A stretch of 36,429 bases of DNA from Deltaproteobacteria bacterium (GCA_013812655.1 JACCTC010000500.1:1-36429), one strand, 5' to 3'. Counted from the stretch's first letter, positions 9,024 to 16,993 are shown. Translations and numbers: made by a program. The notes: generated by a model from the sequence alone, not told the origin.

Positions 9024-9782
9024 ATGGCGCAGGTCCTCGACGTCGCGATCGACAGGCTCGATGCAACGCAAGGGACCCGACGCGCCGATCGCGACCGCGT
9101 CGTCATCGAGAACCCGTTGCAGCTGCGCGCGCGGGGCACGCCGGTCGCGACGATCATGCGCACGCCGGGAAACGATCTCGAGCTGGTGCGCGGCCTCCTG
9201 CACGCCGAGTCGGTGGCGCCCGGGACGATCGTGCAGGTCGACGACGACACCGTCGAGCTCGGCGTCGACGCCAGCGCGTTCGCGGGCCGCGGCCTGCTCT
9301 CGTCCGCCGCGTGTGGTGTGTGCGGCCGCGTCGCGATCGCGGATCTCGAGCAGCGCGCGCACGAGGTCGCCGCCGACACCACGATCGAGCATCACATACT
9401 GCAGGGCCTGCCCGACGCGCTGCGCGCCGCGCAGTCGGTGTTCGCCGAGACCGGCGGGCTGCACGGTGCGGGGCTGTTCACGACCGCCGGGGCGCTGGTC
9501 GCCGCGCGCGAGGACGTCGGTCGCCACAACGCGGTCGACAAGCTCGCCGGCTGGGCACTCGGCGCGGGCCTCGATCCCGCGGTGCACGTGCTGATCCTGT
9601 CGGGGCGCATCGGCTACGAGCTCGTGCAGAAGGCGATCATGCTCGGCGTGCCGATCGTCGGGGCGGTGTCGGCGCCGAGCTCGCTGGCGATCGAGCTCGC
9701 AGAGCGCTTCCGGATCGGGCTCACGGGCTTCGTGCGCGGCGCACGCGCGAACGCCTACGCCCACGGCTGGCGCATCAGATGA
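9024..9782 (+). CDS. fdhD: FdhD, sulfurtransferase for formate dehydrogenase maturation
   Basis: A 252-residue FdhD protein. It passes sulfur from the cysteine desulfurase IscS to the molybdenum cofactor of formate dehydrogenase. The active-site loop has CGVC (Cys97 and Cys100), matching the family CxxC. Other marks are NPLQLRARG near the N terminus, GGLHGAGLF and REDVGRHNAVDKL in the middle, and SGRIGYELVQKA followed by VSAPSSLAIELA towards the end. Length is normal. No formate dehydrogenase or molybdopterin gene is in the window, so its partner must be elsewhere. It diverges from the HD gene across 88 bases, in which no promoter was fixed. Confidence 0.95.
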   Translation: MAQVLDVAIDRLDATQGTRRADRDRVVIENPLQLRARGTPVATIMRTPGNDLELVRGLLHAESVAPGTIVQVDDDTVELGVDASAFAGRGLLSSAACGVCGRVAIADLEQRAHEVAADTTIEHHILQGLPDALRAAQSVFAETGGLHGAGLFTTAGALVAAREDVGRHNAVDKLAGWALGAGLDPAVHVLILSGRIGYELVQKAIMLGVPIVGAVSAPSSLAIELAERFRIGLTGFVRGARANAYAHGWRIR

Positions 9783-9802
9783 TCTCCGACGGCGCGCGGT
9801 GC

Positions 9803-9831
9803 TTGACCGCGGCCTCCACTTTTGAAATACC
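9803..9831 (+). promoter_or_regulatory. Possible sigma70-like promoter of the sulfatase cluster
   Basis: TTGACC at 9803-9808 and AATACC at 9826-9831 are separated by 17 bases, in the 110-base gap before the sulfatase-like gene. The -35 is good and the -10 only fair, so this is a weak prediction. No operator-like repeat was found beside it. Confidence 0.3.
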
Positions 9832-9892
9832 CGCGACGCTGAGGCACTGCTTTGTTGCCTCGCCTGTCCCGAACCAATAGGGTCTTTCGTCG

Positions 9893-12160
9893 ATGAACCA
9901 CCGTCTCTTGCTCTCGGTCATCACTGCGTCGGTCATTGCCTCGGCCACTGCCTCGCTGCTCGCAGGCTGTGGCAAGGGAACCAAGGATCAGGGCTCCACG
10001 ACCAACACGACCACCGACCCCAAGGTCGCCGAATCCGGCGCCGCACCGGCAACCAAGCCGGATGGCACGCCCGCGAAGCCCGACGTCGCCCCGGTCAAGG
10101 CCGCGGCGCGCGGCCCCGAGCACGCCGTGTACTCGCTCGTCGACAACCGGCTATCCGCGCACCTGACGCGCGGCGGCGGGCTGCTGGTGCCCGCCGGCTC
10201 GGCAGGGTTCGCGAAGTACATCCGGTTCGCGAACGTCTCGAAGGGGGGCAAGAAGGCCTGGGAGCTGCGCCAGAAGGAAGGCGATGTCCCGGTCGCGCGG
10301 CTCGCCGGCAAGAGCGCCTCGGTGTTCGTGCCGCTGACCGCCGCGCAGGCCGGGCGCAACACGCTGCGGATGCGGCTGTTCGCGAAGGAGGCGGGCACGA
10401 TGAGCCTCCGCGTCAACGAGAACAAGGACGTCAACACCGCAGTCGAGCAGGGCTGGTCGACGATCGAGGTCGCGATCCCCGAGGGACAGATCAAGGAAGG
10501 CGAGAACGCGTTCCAGTTCTTCATGAAGTCCAGCGGCAACGCGGTCGCTTGGCTGCAGATCGGCGCGAAGGCCCCGGTCGCCGACGATGGCGCGACGGCG
10601 TTCTATGATGCCGCGCAGAAGGCCGTGCTCGTGCCGAAGGAAGGGCAGCTCAGCTGGTTCGTGATGATGCCCGACAAGGCGAAGCTGACCGCGGACCTCG
10701 CGGATGGCAGCTGCCAGGTCGCGGTGCTCGCGACGGCCGAGGATGGCGCGACGGTCGAGGGCAAGCTCGTCGGCATCGGCTCGGCGGTCGATCTCGCGGC
10801 GCTCTCTGGCAAGGCGACGCGGCTCGATCTCGAGACGTCCGGCTGCGCGCAGGCCGCGGTCGCGAACGCGGCGCTCGTGGTGCCCGGCGAGGCACCGCAG
10901 GTTGCCCAGCGTGGCGAGGCCCCGAAGTACGTGCTGTTCATCATCATGGACTCGCTGCGCGCCGATCGCGTGAAGCCGTTCAACCCGAAGGCACGTCCCG
11001 AGGCGCCCACCTTCGAGAAGCTCGCCGAGTCATCGTCGCTGTTCTTGCAGCACTACGTGCAGGGCAACGAGTCGCAGGTCTCGCACGCGTCGATGTGGAC
11101 GTCGATGTACCTCGCGAAGCACAAGGCGTTGAAGATGGGCGACAAGCTGCCCGAGCGCTACGTCACCATCGATGACGTCGCGAAGAAGGCCGGCATGTTC
11201 GTCGCCGGCGTCTCGGCGAACGGCTACATCCGCCCTGCGCGCGGCTTCGGGACGTCGTGGGACAAGTACGTCAACCACATCGAGTCCAAGATGGGTCTCA
11301 AGGGCGTCGACATCATCGAGAAGGGCATGTCGTTCATCACCCCGAAGAAGGACCAGCCGTGGTTCCTCTACCTCGGCATGATCGACACGCACGTCACGTG
11401 GCGCGCGAAGCAGCCGTGGATGGACAAGTACGACGGCGGCTACAAGGGCCGCTTCCAGGACTCGTTCGGCGACGATGGCCCGGGCGGCTTCGCGAAGGAT
11501 CTGACGGACCGCGAGAAGGACCACGTCCGCGCGCTCTACGACTCGAACGTCAGCTACCAGGATGATCTGCTCGGCAAGCTGATCGAGAAGCTGCAGGCGT
11601 GGGGCATCTGGGATCAGACGATGCTGATCATCACCGCCGCCCATGGTGACGCGCAGTGGGAAGACGGCCGCGTCGGCCACGCCGGCTCGCAGAAGCAGAC
11701 GCTGATCCACGTGCCGCTGCTCGTGCGCTACCCGCCGATGTTCCCCGCGGCGAAGATCGAGTCGGGCACCGAAGGCATCGACATCACGCCGACGCTCGCG
11801 GACGCGCTCGGCGTCGCGATCGACCCCGAGTGGCAGGGCATGTCGCTCGTCGGGCTCGCGAACGGCACCGTTGGCTACCCGCTGCTCGCGTCGTCGTCGC
11901 AGTACGAGAACTTTCACGGCGGTCGGATCGGTCACTGGAAGATCCGCCTCGCCGGCAGCGGCACGCCGCAGCTCTACAACCTCGCGAAGGACAGCGGCGA
12001 GAAGAAGGATCTGTGGGGCACGCCCGGATCCGGCATCGCCGCGCGCCTGCTGCTCGATCCGATGTGGCAGCTCCGCAACTGGAACGCGGAGTGGAAGAAG
12101 TCGCAGTGGGGTAACGCCGCCGTGGTGTCGTCGCGCTTCGCGGCCGATCTCGGTGAGTGA
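9893..12160 (+). CDS. Sulfatase/alkaline-phosphatase-fold lipoprotein with altered active site
   Basis: A 755-residue envelope protein. The lipobox LLAGC ends at Cys26, followed by a disordered Thr/Pro/Lys linker. Residues about 75-330 are mainly beta-strand and may form one or two jelly-roll-like domains. From about 345 the sulfatase fold begins: IIMDSLRADR (Asp353), NESQVSHASMWTSMY (391-406), IDTH (His500), AAHGD (582-586), HVPLLVRYP, and GIDITPTLADALG (628-640). The sulfatase CxPxR signature is replaced by Ser394-Q-V-S-His398, and the usual DHG is AHG, so the nucleophile and one metal ligand differ. It could be a serine-type hydrolase or transferase, or a non-catalytic binding protein. It heads a same-strand gene run; the next gene overlaps its stop. 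Confidence 0.82.
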   Translation: MNHRLLLSVITASVIASATASLLAGCGKGTKDQGSTTNTTTDPKVAESGAAPATKPDGTPAKPDVAPVKAAARGPEHAVYSLVDNRLSAHLTRGGGLLVPAGSAGFAKYIRFANVSKGGKKAWELRQKEGDVPVARLAGKSASVFVPLTAAQAGRNTLRMRLFAKEAGTMSLRVNENKDVNTAVEQGWSTIEVAIPEGQIKEGENAFQFFMKSSGNAVAWLQIGAKAPVADDGATAFYDAAQKAVLVPKEGQLSWFVMMPDKAKLTADLADGSCQVAVLATAEDGATVEGKLVGIGSAVDLAALSGKATRLDLETSGCAQAAVANAALVVPGEAPQVAQRGEAPKYVLFIIMDSLRADRVKPFNPKARPEAPTFEKLAESSSLFLQHYVQGNESQVSHASMWTSMYLAKHKALKMGDKLPERYVTIDDVAKKAGMFVAGVSANGYIRPARGFGTSWDKYVNHIESKMGLKGVDIIEKGMSFITPKKDQPWFLYLGMIDTHVTWRAKQPWMDKYDGGYKGRFQDSFGDDGPGGFAKDLTDREKDHVRALYDSNVSYQDDLLGKLIEKLQAWGIWDQTMLIITAAHGDAQWEDGRVGHAGSQKQTLIHVPLLVRYPPMFPAAKIESGTEGIDITPTLADALGVAIDPEWQGMSLVGLANGTVGYPLLASSSQYENFHGGRIGHWKIRLAGSGTPQLYNLAKDSGEKKDLWGTPGSGIAARLLLDPMWQLRNWNAEWKKSQWGNAAVVSSRFAADLGE

Positions 12161-12482
12161 TCCGCACCGGGCGCTCCGGCCCACGTCGGGGGCGCGGTTG
12201 CTGCTCGAGCGCACCGCCACCGCTGGTGACGATGCTGCGCGCGCGACCTATCGCACCGCGATCTACACGCCGGACGCCGAGTTCACGGGCACCGCGACGC
12301 TGGTCGACGACGGCACCGTCGATGTGGCGCCAACCGGCGCGCCCGCCGAGCTCGATGACATGTTGACGATGCTCGCGAAGCTGACCGCGCGCGGTGCCGC
12401 GAAGCGTCGCGAGGACGGACTCCCAGCATGGCCCGGGCGGCTCCTGCGCTGGCGCGGTCCGCGCGGCGCTGGTCGCGGCTGA
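12153..12482 (+). CDS. Small hypothetical protein overlapping the sulfatase stop
   Basis: A 109-residue protein starting at GTG 12153, overlapping the sulfatase stop by eight bases (GTGAGTGA), a classic coupled arrangement. The frame stays open far upstream but only as sulfatase shadow. The sequence looks genuinely protein-like: RATYRTAIYTPDAEFTGTATLV, then a VDDGTVDVAPTG beta stretch, a helix LDDMLTMLAKLTARGAAK, and a Trp/Arg-rich end. No known domain is recognised. It fills the gap between the sulfatase and nuclease genes and probably belongs to the same transcript. Confidence 0.6.
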   Translation: MSDPHRALRPTSGARLLLERTATAGDDAARATYRTAIYTPDAEFTGTATLVDDGTVDVAPTGAPAELDDMLTMLAKLTARGAAKRREDGLPAWPGRLLRWRGPRGAGRG

Positions 12483-12503
12483 ATGCGCTAACCTCGGCAC
12501 TGC

Positions 12504-13304
12504 TTGCCGTCGACACGCGCACTGATCCACGCACCGTGGTCGGCCTCCAAGGTCGCGACGGCGCTGCGCTGTCCGCGGCTCTTTCACTTCAAGTACGTCG
12601 ACAAGCTGAAGGAGCCGGAGGTGATGCCGGAGGCGCGGATCGGCAAGGCGGTCCACAAGGCGCTCGAGCTGGTGATGCAGGGCACCCCGATCGAGGAGGC
12701 GACGCTGACCGTGCGCAACGAGCTGCCGAACGAGACCGAGCAGCTCCGCTTCGATCGCATCGGGACGGGCATCCCCGCGTTCGCGAGCCGGATCGCGCAG
12801 TTCCGGCGCCGCCGCCGGGTCGCGCGCCAGCTCGTCGAGTACTCGCTCGCGATCCGCGAGGACCTCTCGGTCACGCCGTTCTACTCGGGCGACGCGTACT
12901 ACCGCGGTGTGCTCGACCTCGGGTATCTGTTCGAGGACGACTCGCTCGCGCTGCTCGATCACAAGACCGGCCAGCGCATCCCCGGCAGCTCGATCGTCGA
13001 TCAGCTCGAAGGCTATGGCGTCCTCGCCGCGGCCGCGTTTCGTCACGTCAAGCGGTTCTGGTTCGGCATCCACTGGATCGCCGAGCGCGTGGTCGAGTGG
13101 AGCCCGCCCGTGGCACCCGAGACGGTGATCGACCGGCTCGTGCCCGATCTCCTCGACAACATCGAGGCGGCAGCGCTCGCGGTCTCGGACGGTCCGCGCC
13201 CGAACCCCGGCACCTACTGCGACAGATGTTCCTTTCGCGACCGTTGCCCGGCGAGCCGCGAGCTACGGTACGAGCCTGTCGAGTACTACGAAGATGAAGA
13301 CTGA
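12504..13304 (+). CDS. PD-(D/E)XK nuclease with four-cysteine (Fe-S type) motif, RecB/Cas4-like
   Basis: A 266-residue nuclease of the RecB/Cas4/AddB-type PD-(D/E)XK family. The core residues are His51 (GKAVHKALE), Asp138 (RGVLDLGYL), and Asp152-x-Lys154 (LLDHKTG). One cysteine near the N terminus (Cys23, LRCPRLFHFKYV) and three near the C terminus (Cys239, Cys242, Cys248 in YCDRCSFRDRCPA) match the arrangement that binds a [4Fe-4S] cluster in Cas4 and AddB. It is predicted to cut or trim DNA ends. The only nearby start is TTG 12504; an in-frame stop lies at 12489. Its end overlaps the next gene by 11 bases. No cas or helicase gene is in view, so it is a stand-alone nuclease. Confidence 0.85.
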   Translation: MPSTRALIHAPWSASKVATALRCPRLFHFKYVDKLKEPEVMPEARIGKAVHKALELVMQGTPIEEATLTVRNELPNETEQLRFDRIGTGIPAFASRIAQFRRRRRVARQLVEYSLAIREDLSVTPFYSGDAYYRGVLDLGYLFEDDSLALLDHKTGQRIPGSSIVDQLEGYGVLAAAAFRHVKRFWFGIHWIAERVVEWSPPVAPETVIDRLVPDLLDNIEAAALAVSDGPRPNPGTYCDRCSFRDRCPASRELRYEPVEYYEDED

Positions 13305-13995
13305 CGCGCGCGAAGCTTCGCTCCTGGCCCTGTCCCAGCGTCAACGCCGCTTCGAGTGGCAGCTCGCCCGCGACGAGCAGACACGCGCAGCCGGTCGCTT
13401 CGTGTCGGGCAAGACCCACGACCTGATGAACCTCGTGCAGATCGTCCAGCTCGCCACGCTCGAGCTCGAGAGGTGCTGCGAGGCCACCGCGAAGGAGTTC
13501 CTCGACGATCTGACGAAGTCCGCGCACGACGCGCAGCGCTCGCTCGAGGAGATGATGGCGGTGGCCCGTCCCGACGAGGTCATCGTACCGGGCGCGCCGG
13601 TCGGCGCCGCCGTCGACGCCGCGATCAGCGCGCTGCGTCCCGCCATCGCCGTCGACATCCACCTCGCGACGCCACCCGACACCGTGACCCGGTGCACCGC
13701 GGACGAGCTCGAGCACATCCTGATCGGCCTCGCGCTCGATGTCGTGGAGCGCTGCGCACCTGCATCAACCGATCCCGGCCAGCCTGGCCCGATCGAGATC
13801 TACGTCCGCGAGCGCGTGATCGACGGCAAGCCGTGGATCGAGATCGTGCGGTCGAGCGCGTTCGTGCCCGCGGGCGATCGCTTCGAGCTGCGCGCCGTCG
13901 AGGCCATCGCGAAGCGTGCCGGCGGCGAGCTCGCGACCTCGGACCGTCGCGGCGGCGGCGAGGAGCTCGTCGTCGCGCTCCCCGTGCTGCGCTGA
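13294..13995 (+). CDS. Histidine kinase-like/ChpT-like phosphotransferase, degenerate ATPase
   Basis: A 233-residue soluble protein. Residues about 18-95 form a helical hairpin like a DHp domain, with a candidate phospho-histidine His42 in GKTHDLMNLVQIV. Residues about 100-233 resemble the kinase ATPase fold: a degenerate N-box (ELEHILIGLALDVVERC) and a final GGGEELVVALPVL. The asparagine of the N-box and the DxGxG of the G1 box are absent, so ATP binding is doubtful. Size and layout recall ChpT, a phosphotransferase built from a DHp plus a dead kinase domain. There is no sensor, HAMP or receiver domain. The ATG overlaps the nuclease stop by 11 bases, implying co-translation. Confidence 0.7.
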   Translation: MKTDAREASLLALSQRQRRFEWQLARDEQTRAAGRFVSGKTHDLMNLVQIVQLATLELERCCEATAKEFLDDLTKSAHDAQRSLEEMMAVARPDEVIVPGAPVGAAVDAAISALRPAIAVDIHLATPPDTVTRCTADELEHILIGLALDVVERCAPASTDPGQPGPIEIYVRERVIDGKPWIEIVRSSAFVPAGDRFELRAVEAIAKRAGGELATSDRRGGGEELVVALPVLR

Positions 13996-14061
13996 GCGCG
14001 GTGGCCGCCCGCCGTGGGCCGAAAACTTGCGACCGGCGGAGGGGGGCCGTACCACCGTTGG

Positions 14062-14559
14062 GTGCATACCTGCGAGGTCTGTTGCGCGAAGGTCTCCGAG
14101 CTCCGGCGCGGCCGGTGCTGGGGTTGCTACAGCCGCTGGGTGATCGCGCGACCCGTCGGTATCGGCGCGCGTTGCGTGACCTGTCCCGAGAAGCGACGGC
14201 GCGTCCTCAAGACCGTCGAGTTGCACGGCGGGTGGCACCCGATGTGCTTCAACTGCGCGGGCCAGCTGCTGCACCTCGATCCGATTCCCGAGACCATCGC
14301 CGAGCTCAGGCAGCTGGTGTCGCGCGAGCGCCGCGCGAACGATCGCCGGTTCGGCAAGCCTGACAGCCGCGTGTTCCAGTACGAGCGCCGCGTCGGCGAG
14401 CGCCGCTCGTCGCGCGACGAGTATCCGGTCGTCGACGACGACATGATCATCGAGGTCGTGCTCGAGCGTGGCGATACCGGCGGCGGTGACGACTTCGAGG
14501 ACATCACGCAGATCCACGAGCTGGTCGCGAGCCTGCGGCCGCTCGATCTCGTCGGCTGA
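14062..14559 (+). CDS. Double zinc-ribbon hypothetical protein
   Basis: A 165-residue protein with two CxxC-based zinc-binding ribbons: Cys4/Cys7 (with Cys8) plus Cys19/Cys22, and Cys38/Cys41 plus Cys62/Cys65. A basic, then acidic C-terminal part follows: RRVGERRSSRDE, then VVDDDMIIEVV and GGGDDFEDITQI. The GTG at 14062 is preferred because the first ribbon begins there and GGAGGGGGG lies upstream, though 15 bases away; a GTG at 14014 would add 16 residues of low-complexity leader. It follows the ChpT-like gene by 66 bases. It could be a nucleic-acid or protein adaptor. The family is not recognised beyond the zinc ribbons. Confidence 0.7.
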   Translation: MHTCEVCCAKVSELRRGRCWGCYSRWVIARPVGIGARCVTCPEKRRRVLKTVELHGGWHPMCFNCAGQLLHLDPIPETIAELRQLVSRERRANDRRFGKPDSRVFQYERRVGERRSSRDEYPVVDDDMIIEVVLERGDTGGGDDFEDITQIHELVASLRPLDLVG

Positions 14560-14614
14560 TCGCGGACGCTAACGTTGTCGCGCTGATATCGAATCGAGAC
14601 AGCGACTTCGATCT

Positions 14615-14627
14615 TTCCGAATCGGAA
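14615..14627. repeat. Perfect 13-base palindrome
   Basis: TTCCGA-A-TCGGAA is a perfect six-base inverted repeat about one central base. It lies 56 bases after the zinc-ribbon stop, in an AT-richer pocket. It fits a dimer-binding operator, but no adjacent promoter or gene start uses it, so its role is open. Confidence 0.4.
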
Positions 14628-14822
14628 TTGCGAGTGCCGATGAGCCGGCATTTAGTGCGCGCTCGCGTCGGTCGTACAGCTGCGCGGCGGCAGCTCACGC
14701 AGGCACTGCCGATCAAGCGCTCGGCGCGGGCCGTGCGCGGCGTGGCGCAAGGGTGAGCCGGCCGCACGGAGCGAACGGGCGCGCCGAGGAGGCGATCGGC
14801 GGGCGGCGAGCGGCGCGCGGCA

Positions 14823-15051
14823 GCGGTGAGCCGCAGCGGTCAGGCGCAGGGGTGAGCGGTTAACCGCAGCGGAAAGCGGCCAGCCGCAGCGGTCAGCCGT
14901 AGCGGTGAGCGGTCAGCCGCCGCAGAAAGCGGCCAGCCGAGAGCGGTCGACCGCAAGCGGCAAGCGGCAAGCGGCAGCGGTCAGCCGCACCGGCGAGCGG
15001 CAGCGGTCAGCAGCGGCGAGCGGAGAGCGGCGAGCGGCAGCGGTCAGCCGC
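14823..15051. repeat. Degenerate array of GCGG-N4-CCGC units
   Basis: About ten copies of a 12-base mini-hairpin GCGG-N4-CCGC occur at 14823, 14836, 14856, 14876, 14889, 14909, 14929, 14943, 14977 and 15039. Some carry one change. The middle is mostly TCAG, TGAG or CCAG. Two copies are perfect palindromes (GCGGTTAACCGC at 14856, GCGGTCGACCGC at 14943). Start spacings of 13, 20, 20, 13, 20, 20, 14 and 34 suggest growth from six- and seven-base blocks (AGCGGTC, AGCCGC). The array sits directly downstream of the minus-strand gene ending at 15061. Confidence 0.8.
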
Positions 15052-15060
15052 AACGCAGAA

Positions 15061-16347
15061 CTAAGGGCGCGGTGCCGGCTTCGGTGCCGGCTTCGCCGCC
15101 GGCTTGGTGCCTGCGGGCGGACCGGTGCGCGGTGTGGGCGACAGCGCGGGGCGCGGGGTCGTCGACGACGGAGCCGGAATCTGCATTGGCGGCTGCGGCT
15201 CGGCGCCGCCGACGGTGAGCCACGCAACCATGCCGGCGGGGATGAAGAAGCCCGCGGGCACGACCTCGCTCAGCGACTTGCCGGTCGCGCGCGCGGTGAG
15301 CCGCAGCGTCGCCGAGTTCTTGTCGATCTGGACCTTGAAGTTGCCGTCGCCGGTGTAGCTCTCCATGACCTTCCAGATGTCGGCCTTGCGGCGCAGCAGC
15401 TCGTCGACCTGCTTGTTCGTGCCGCGATAGGACTCGAGGCCGCCCATCAGGATCTTCGCCATACCGCGCGGCGCGATCTGTGCGGCCTTGAGAATCTCCA
15501 TGGTGCCTTCGGACATCTGCGCCATCGCGTCGAGCCCGGCCTTGTGGCTGTCGATCCACGTCCAGCCGATGCCGTCGCGATGGATCGAGAACGCCAGCAA
15601 CTTGTGGCGCACGATCAGATCGGTGAGGAAGTTCTTCGGCGGCAGGTCCTGCAGCGCGAGCTTGCGCGCACTCGCGGACATCGTCAGCGACACCGCGAAC
15701 ACCGGCTTGGCATTGATCGCATCGGCCGCGTGAGCGAGGCTGGAGCTCACGGCGCGCGCCGGCGCCTTCCAGGTATCGGCGAGGCGGTCCTTGACGAGCT
15801 TGGTGTCGCCCGCGAGCAACACGCCGTCGCGGGTCACCGCGATCGCGGCCACCGGCGAGGGCCGCGAGCCATCCGCGATCTCGATCATCGCGCCGCCGCC
15901 GAGCCGCGTCGCGGGCTTCGTGATCTTCGCGATCTTGTCGATCGTCTGCAGGTTGAACTTGCCGCGTACCGCGATCAGCAGCGTCGGCGGACCGCCCACG
16001 CTCGTCGGCATCTGCACGAACATCGTCGCGTCACTGATGTCGGTCGTGACGTCGATGCCGGTCATCGTCTTCGCGACGCCGCGGAAGCTATCGGCCTCGG
16101 CAATGGTCTTGCGCACGAGCTTGGCAAGCTCCGGCGAGGCCTTGATCGCCGGCTGGTTCGGGAGCCCGGTGAGCAGCTTGTAGTTGCCGGGGATCAGGCT
16201 CGCGGCGTCGATATGGACGACGACATCGGGATCCGGCATCGCGTACTGCAGCGACTGATCGGCCGTAGGTGCCCTGGGATTGGCCTGGATGCCAAATCCT
16301 GACAAACCGAGCAACAGCGTGATGACTTCGACGAGACCAAACGACAT
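15061..16347 (-). CDS. Exported hypothetical protein with Pro/Ala/Lys-rich tail
   Basis: A 428-residue protein with an N-terminal hydrophobic segment (about 5-20, LVEVITLLLGLSGFGI), so it is exported or membrane-anchored. The body (about 30-380) is a mixed alpha/beta region with a repeated-looking theme of HIDAASLIPG, PVAAIAVTRDGVLLAGD and VFAVSLTMSASARKL, typical of large extracytoplasmic hypothetical proteins. The tail (about 380-428) is low-complexity Pro/Thr/Lys/Ala. The start at 16347 is set by GGAGGG at 16355-16360, seven bases upstream; the longer frame lacks such a site. It diverges from the HARE-HTH gene and ends at the GCGG-repeat array. Family not recognised. Confidence 0.72.
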   Translation of the reverse strand: MSFGLVEVITLLLGLSGFGIQANPRAPTADQSLQYAMPDPDVVVHIDAASLIPGNYKLLTGLPNQPAIKASPELAKLVRKTIAEADSFRGVAKTMTGIDVTTDISDATMFVQMPTSVGGPPTLLIAVRGKFNLQTIDKIAKITKPATRLGGGAMIEIADGSRPSPVAAIAVTRDGVLLAGDTKLVKDRLADTWKAPARAVSSSLAHAADAINAKPVFAVSLTMSASARKLALQDLPPKNFLTDLIVRHKLLAFSIHRDGIGWTWIDSHKAGLDAMAQMSEGTMEILKAAQIAPRGMAKILMGGLESYRGTNKQVDELLRRKADIWKVMESYTGDGNFKVQIDKNSATLRLTARATGKSLSEVVPAGFFIPAGMVAWLTVGGAEPQPPMQIPAPSSTTPRPALSPTPRTGPPAGTKPAAKPAPKPAPRP

Positions 16348-16354
16348 GGCAAGA

Positions 16355-16360
16355 CCCTCC
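16355..16360 (-). promoter_or_regulatory. Shine-Dalgarno of the exported hypothetical gene
   Basis: GGAGGG on the minus strand lies seven bases before the ATG at 16347. This supports that start over the in-frame upstream ATG at 16422. Confidence 0.7.
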
Positions 16361-16442
16361 GGGCACGCAAGACCCGGAGCGCGCCCCGGCCGAGCATTCG
16401 CCCAATTCGCGAAACTCCGCAATGCGGATCGCTCACCGGTCG

Positions 16443-16468
16443 GTGGAAATTTTCAATCAAGTTTCCAC
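16443..16468. promoter_or_regulatory. Candidate operator: perfect inverted repeat between divergent genes
   Basis: GTGGAAA (16443-16449) and TTTCCAC (16462-16468) form a perfect seven-base inverted repeat around a 12-base AT-rich spacer. It lies in the 251-base gap between the exported hypothetical gene and the HARE-HTH gene, 96 bases from the former start and 131 from the latter. This suits a shared regulatory site. No clear promoter hexamers were fixed. Confidence 0.45.
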
Positions 16469-16598
16469 AACCTTCACTTCTCTCGCTGGCGCCGAAAAAA
16501 AACTGATGTCAAGACTGGTTCCGGAACACGGCGGCGCTAGGATGGCTCTCGTCTCGACGGTCCGGACGACAAAGCTCTTCGAGGGAGGCACGACGATC

Positions 16599-16988
<390 letters not shown>

Positions 16989-16993
16989 TCCTC

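Larger units (their letters stand above)
14560..15060. other. 501-base non-coding region with palindrome and repeat array
   Basis: No credible gene is seen between the zinc-ribbon gene and the minus-strand secreted protein. The left part (14560-14640) is less GC-rich and contains a palindrome at 14615-14627. The right part (about 14820-15051) is a degenerate short repeat array. The frames crossing it give only Arg/Ser/Ala-rich shadow protein. Confidence 0.8.

Noticed and set aside
12428-13297. 289-codon frame overlapping the nuclease in another phase
   Set aside because: It lacks motifs and is Arg/Gly-rich; the nuclease frame has the complete active site and cysteines.
12504-13304. Cas4 of a CRISPR system
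   Set aside because: The fold and cysteines are similar but no other cas gene or array is present; a general RecB-like nuclease is the safer call.
14823-15051. CRISPR array
   Set aside because: Repeat units are about 12 bases, degenerate and lack unique spacers of 30 bases or more; no cas genes are nearby.
14905-16302. 465-codon plus-strand frame over the repeat array and the exported hypothetical gene
   Set aside because: It starts within the repeats and reads Arg/Gly/Asp-rich shadow; the minus-strand gene has a signal segment and ribosome site.
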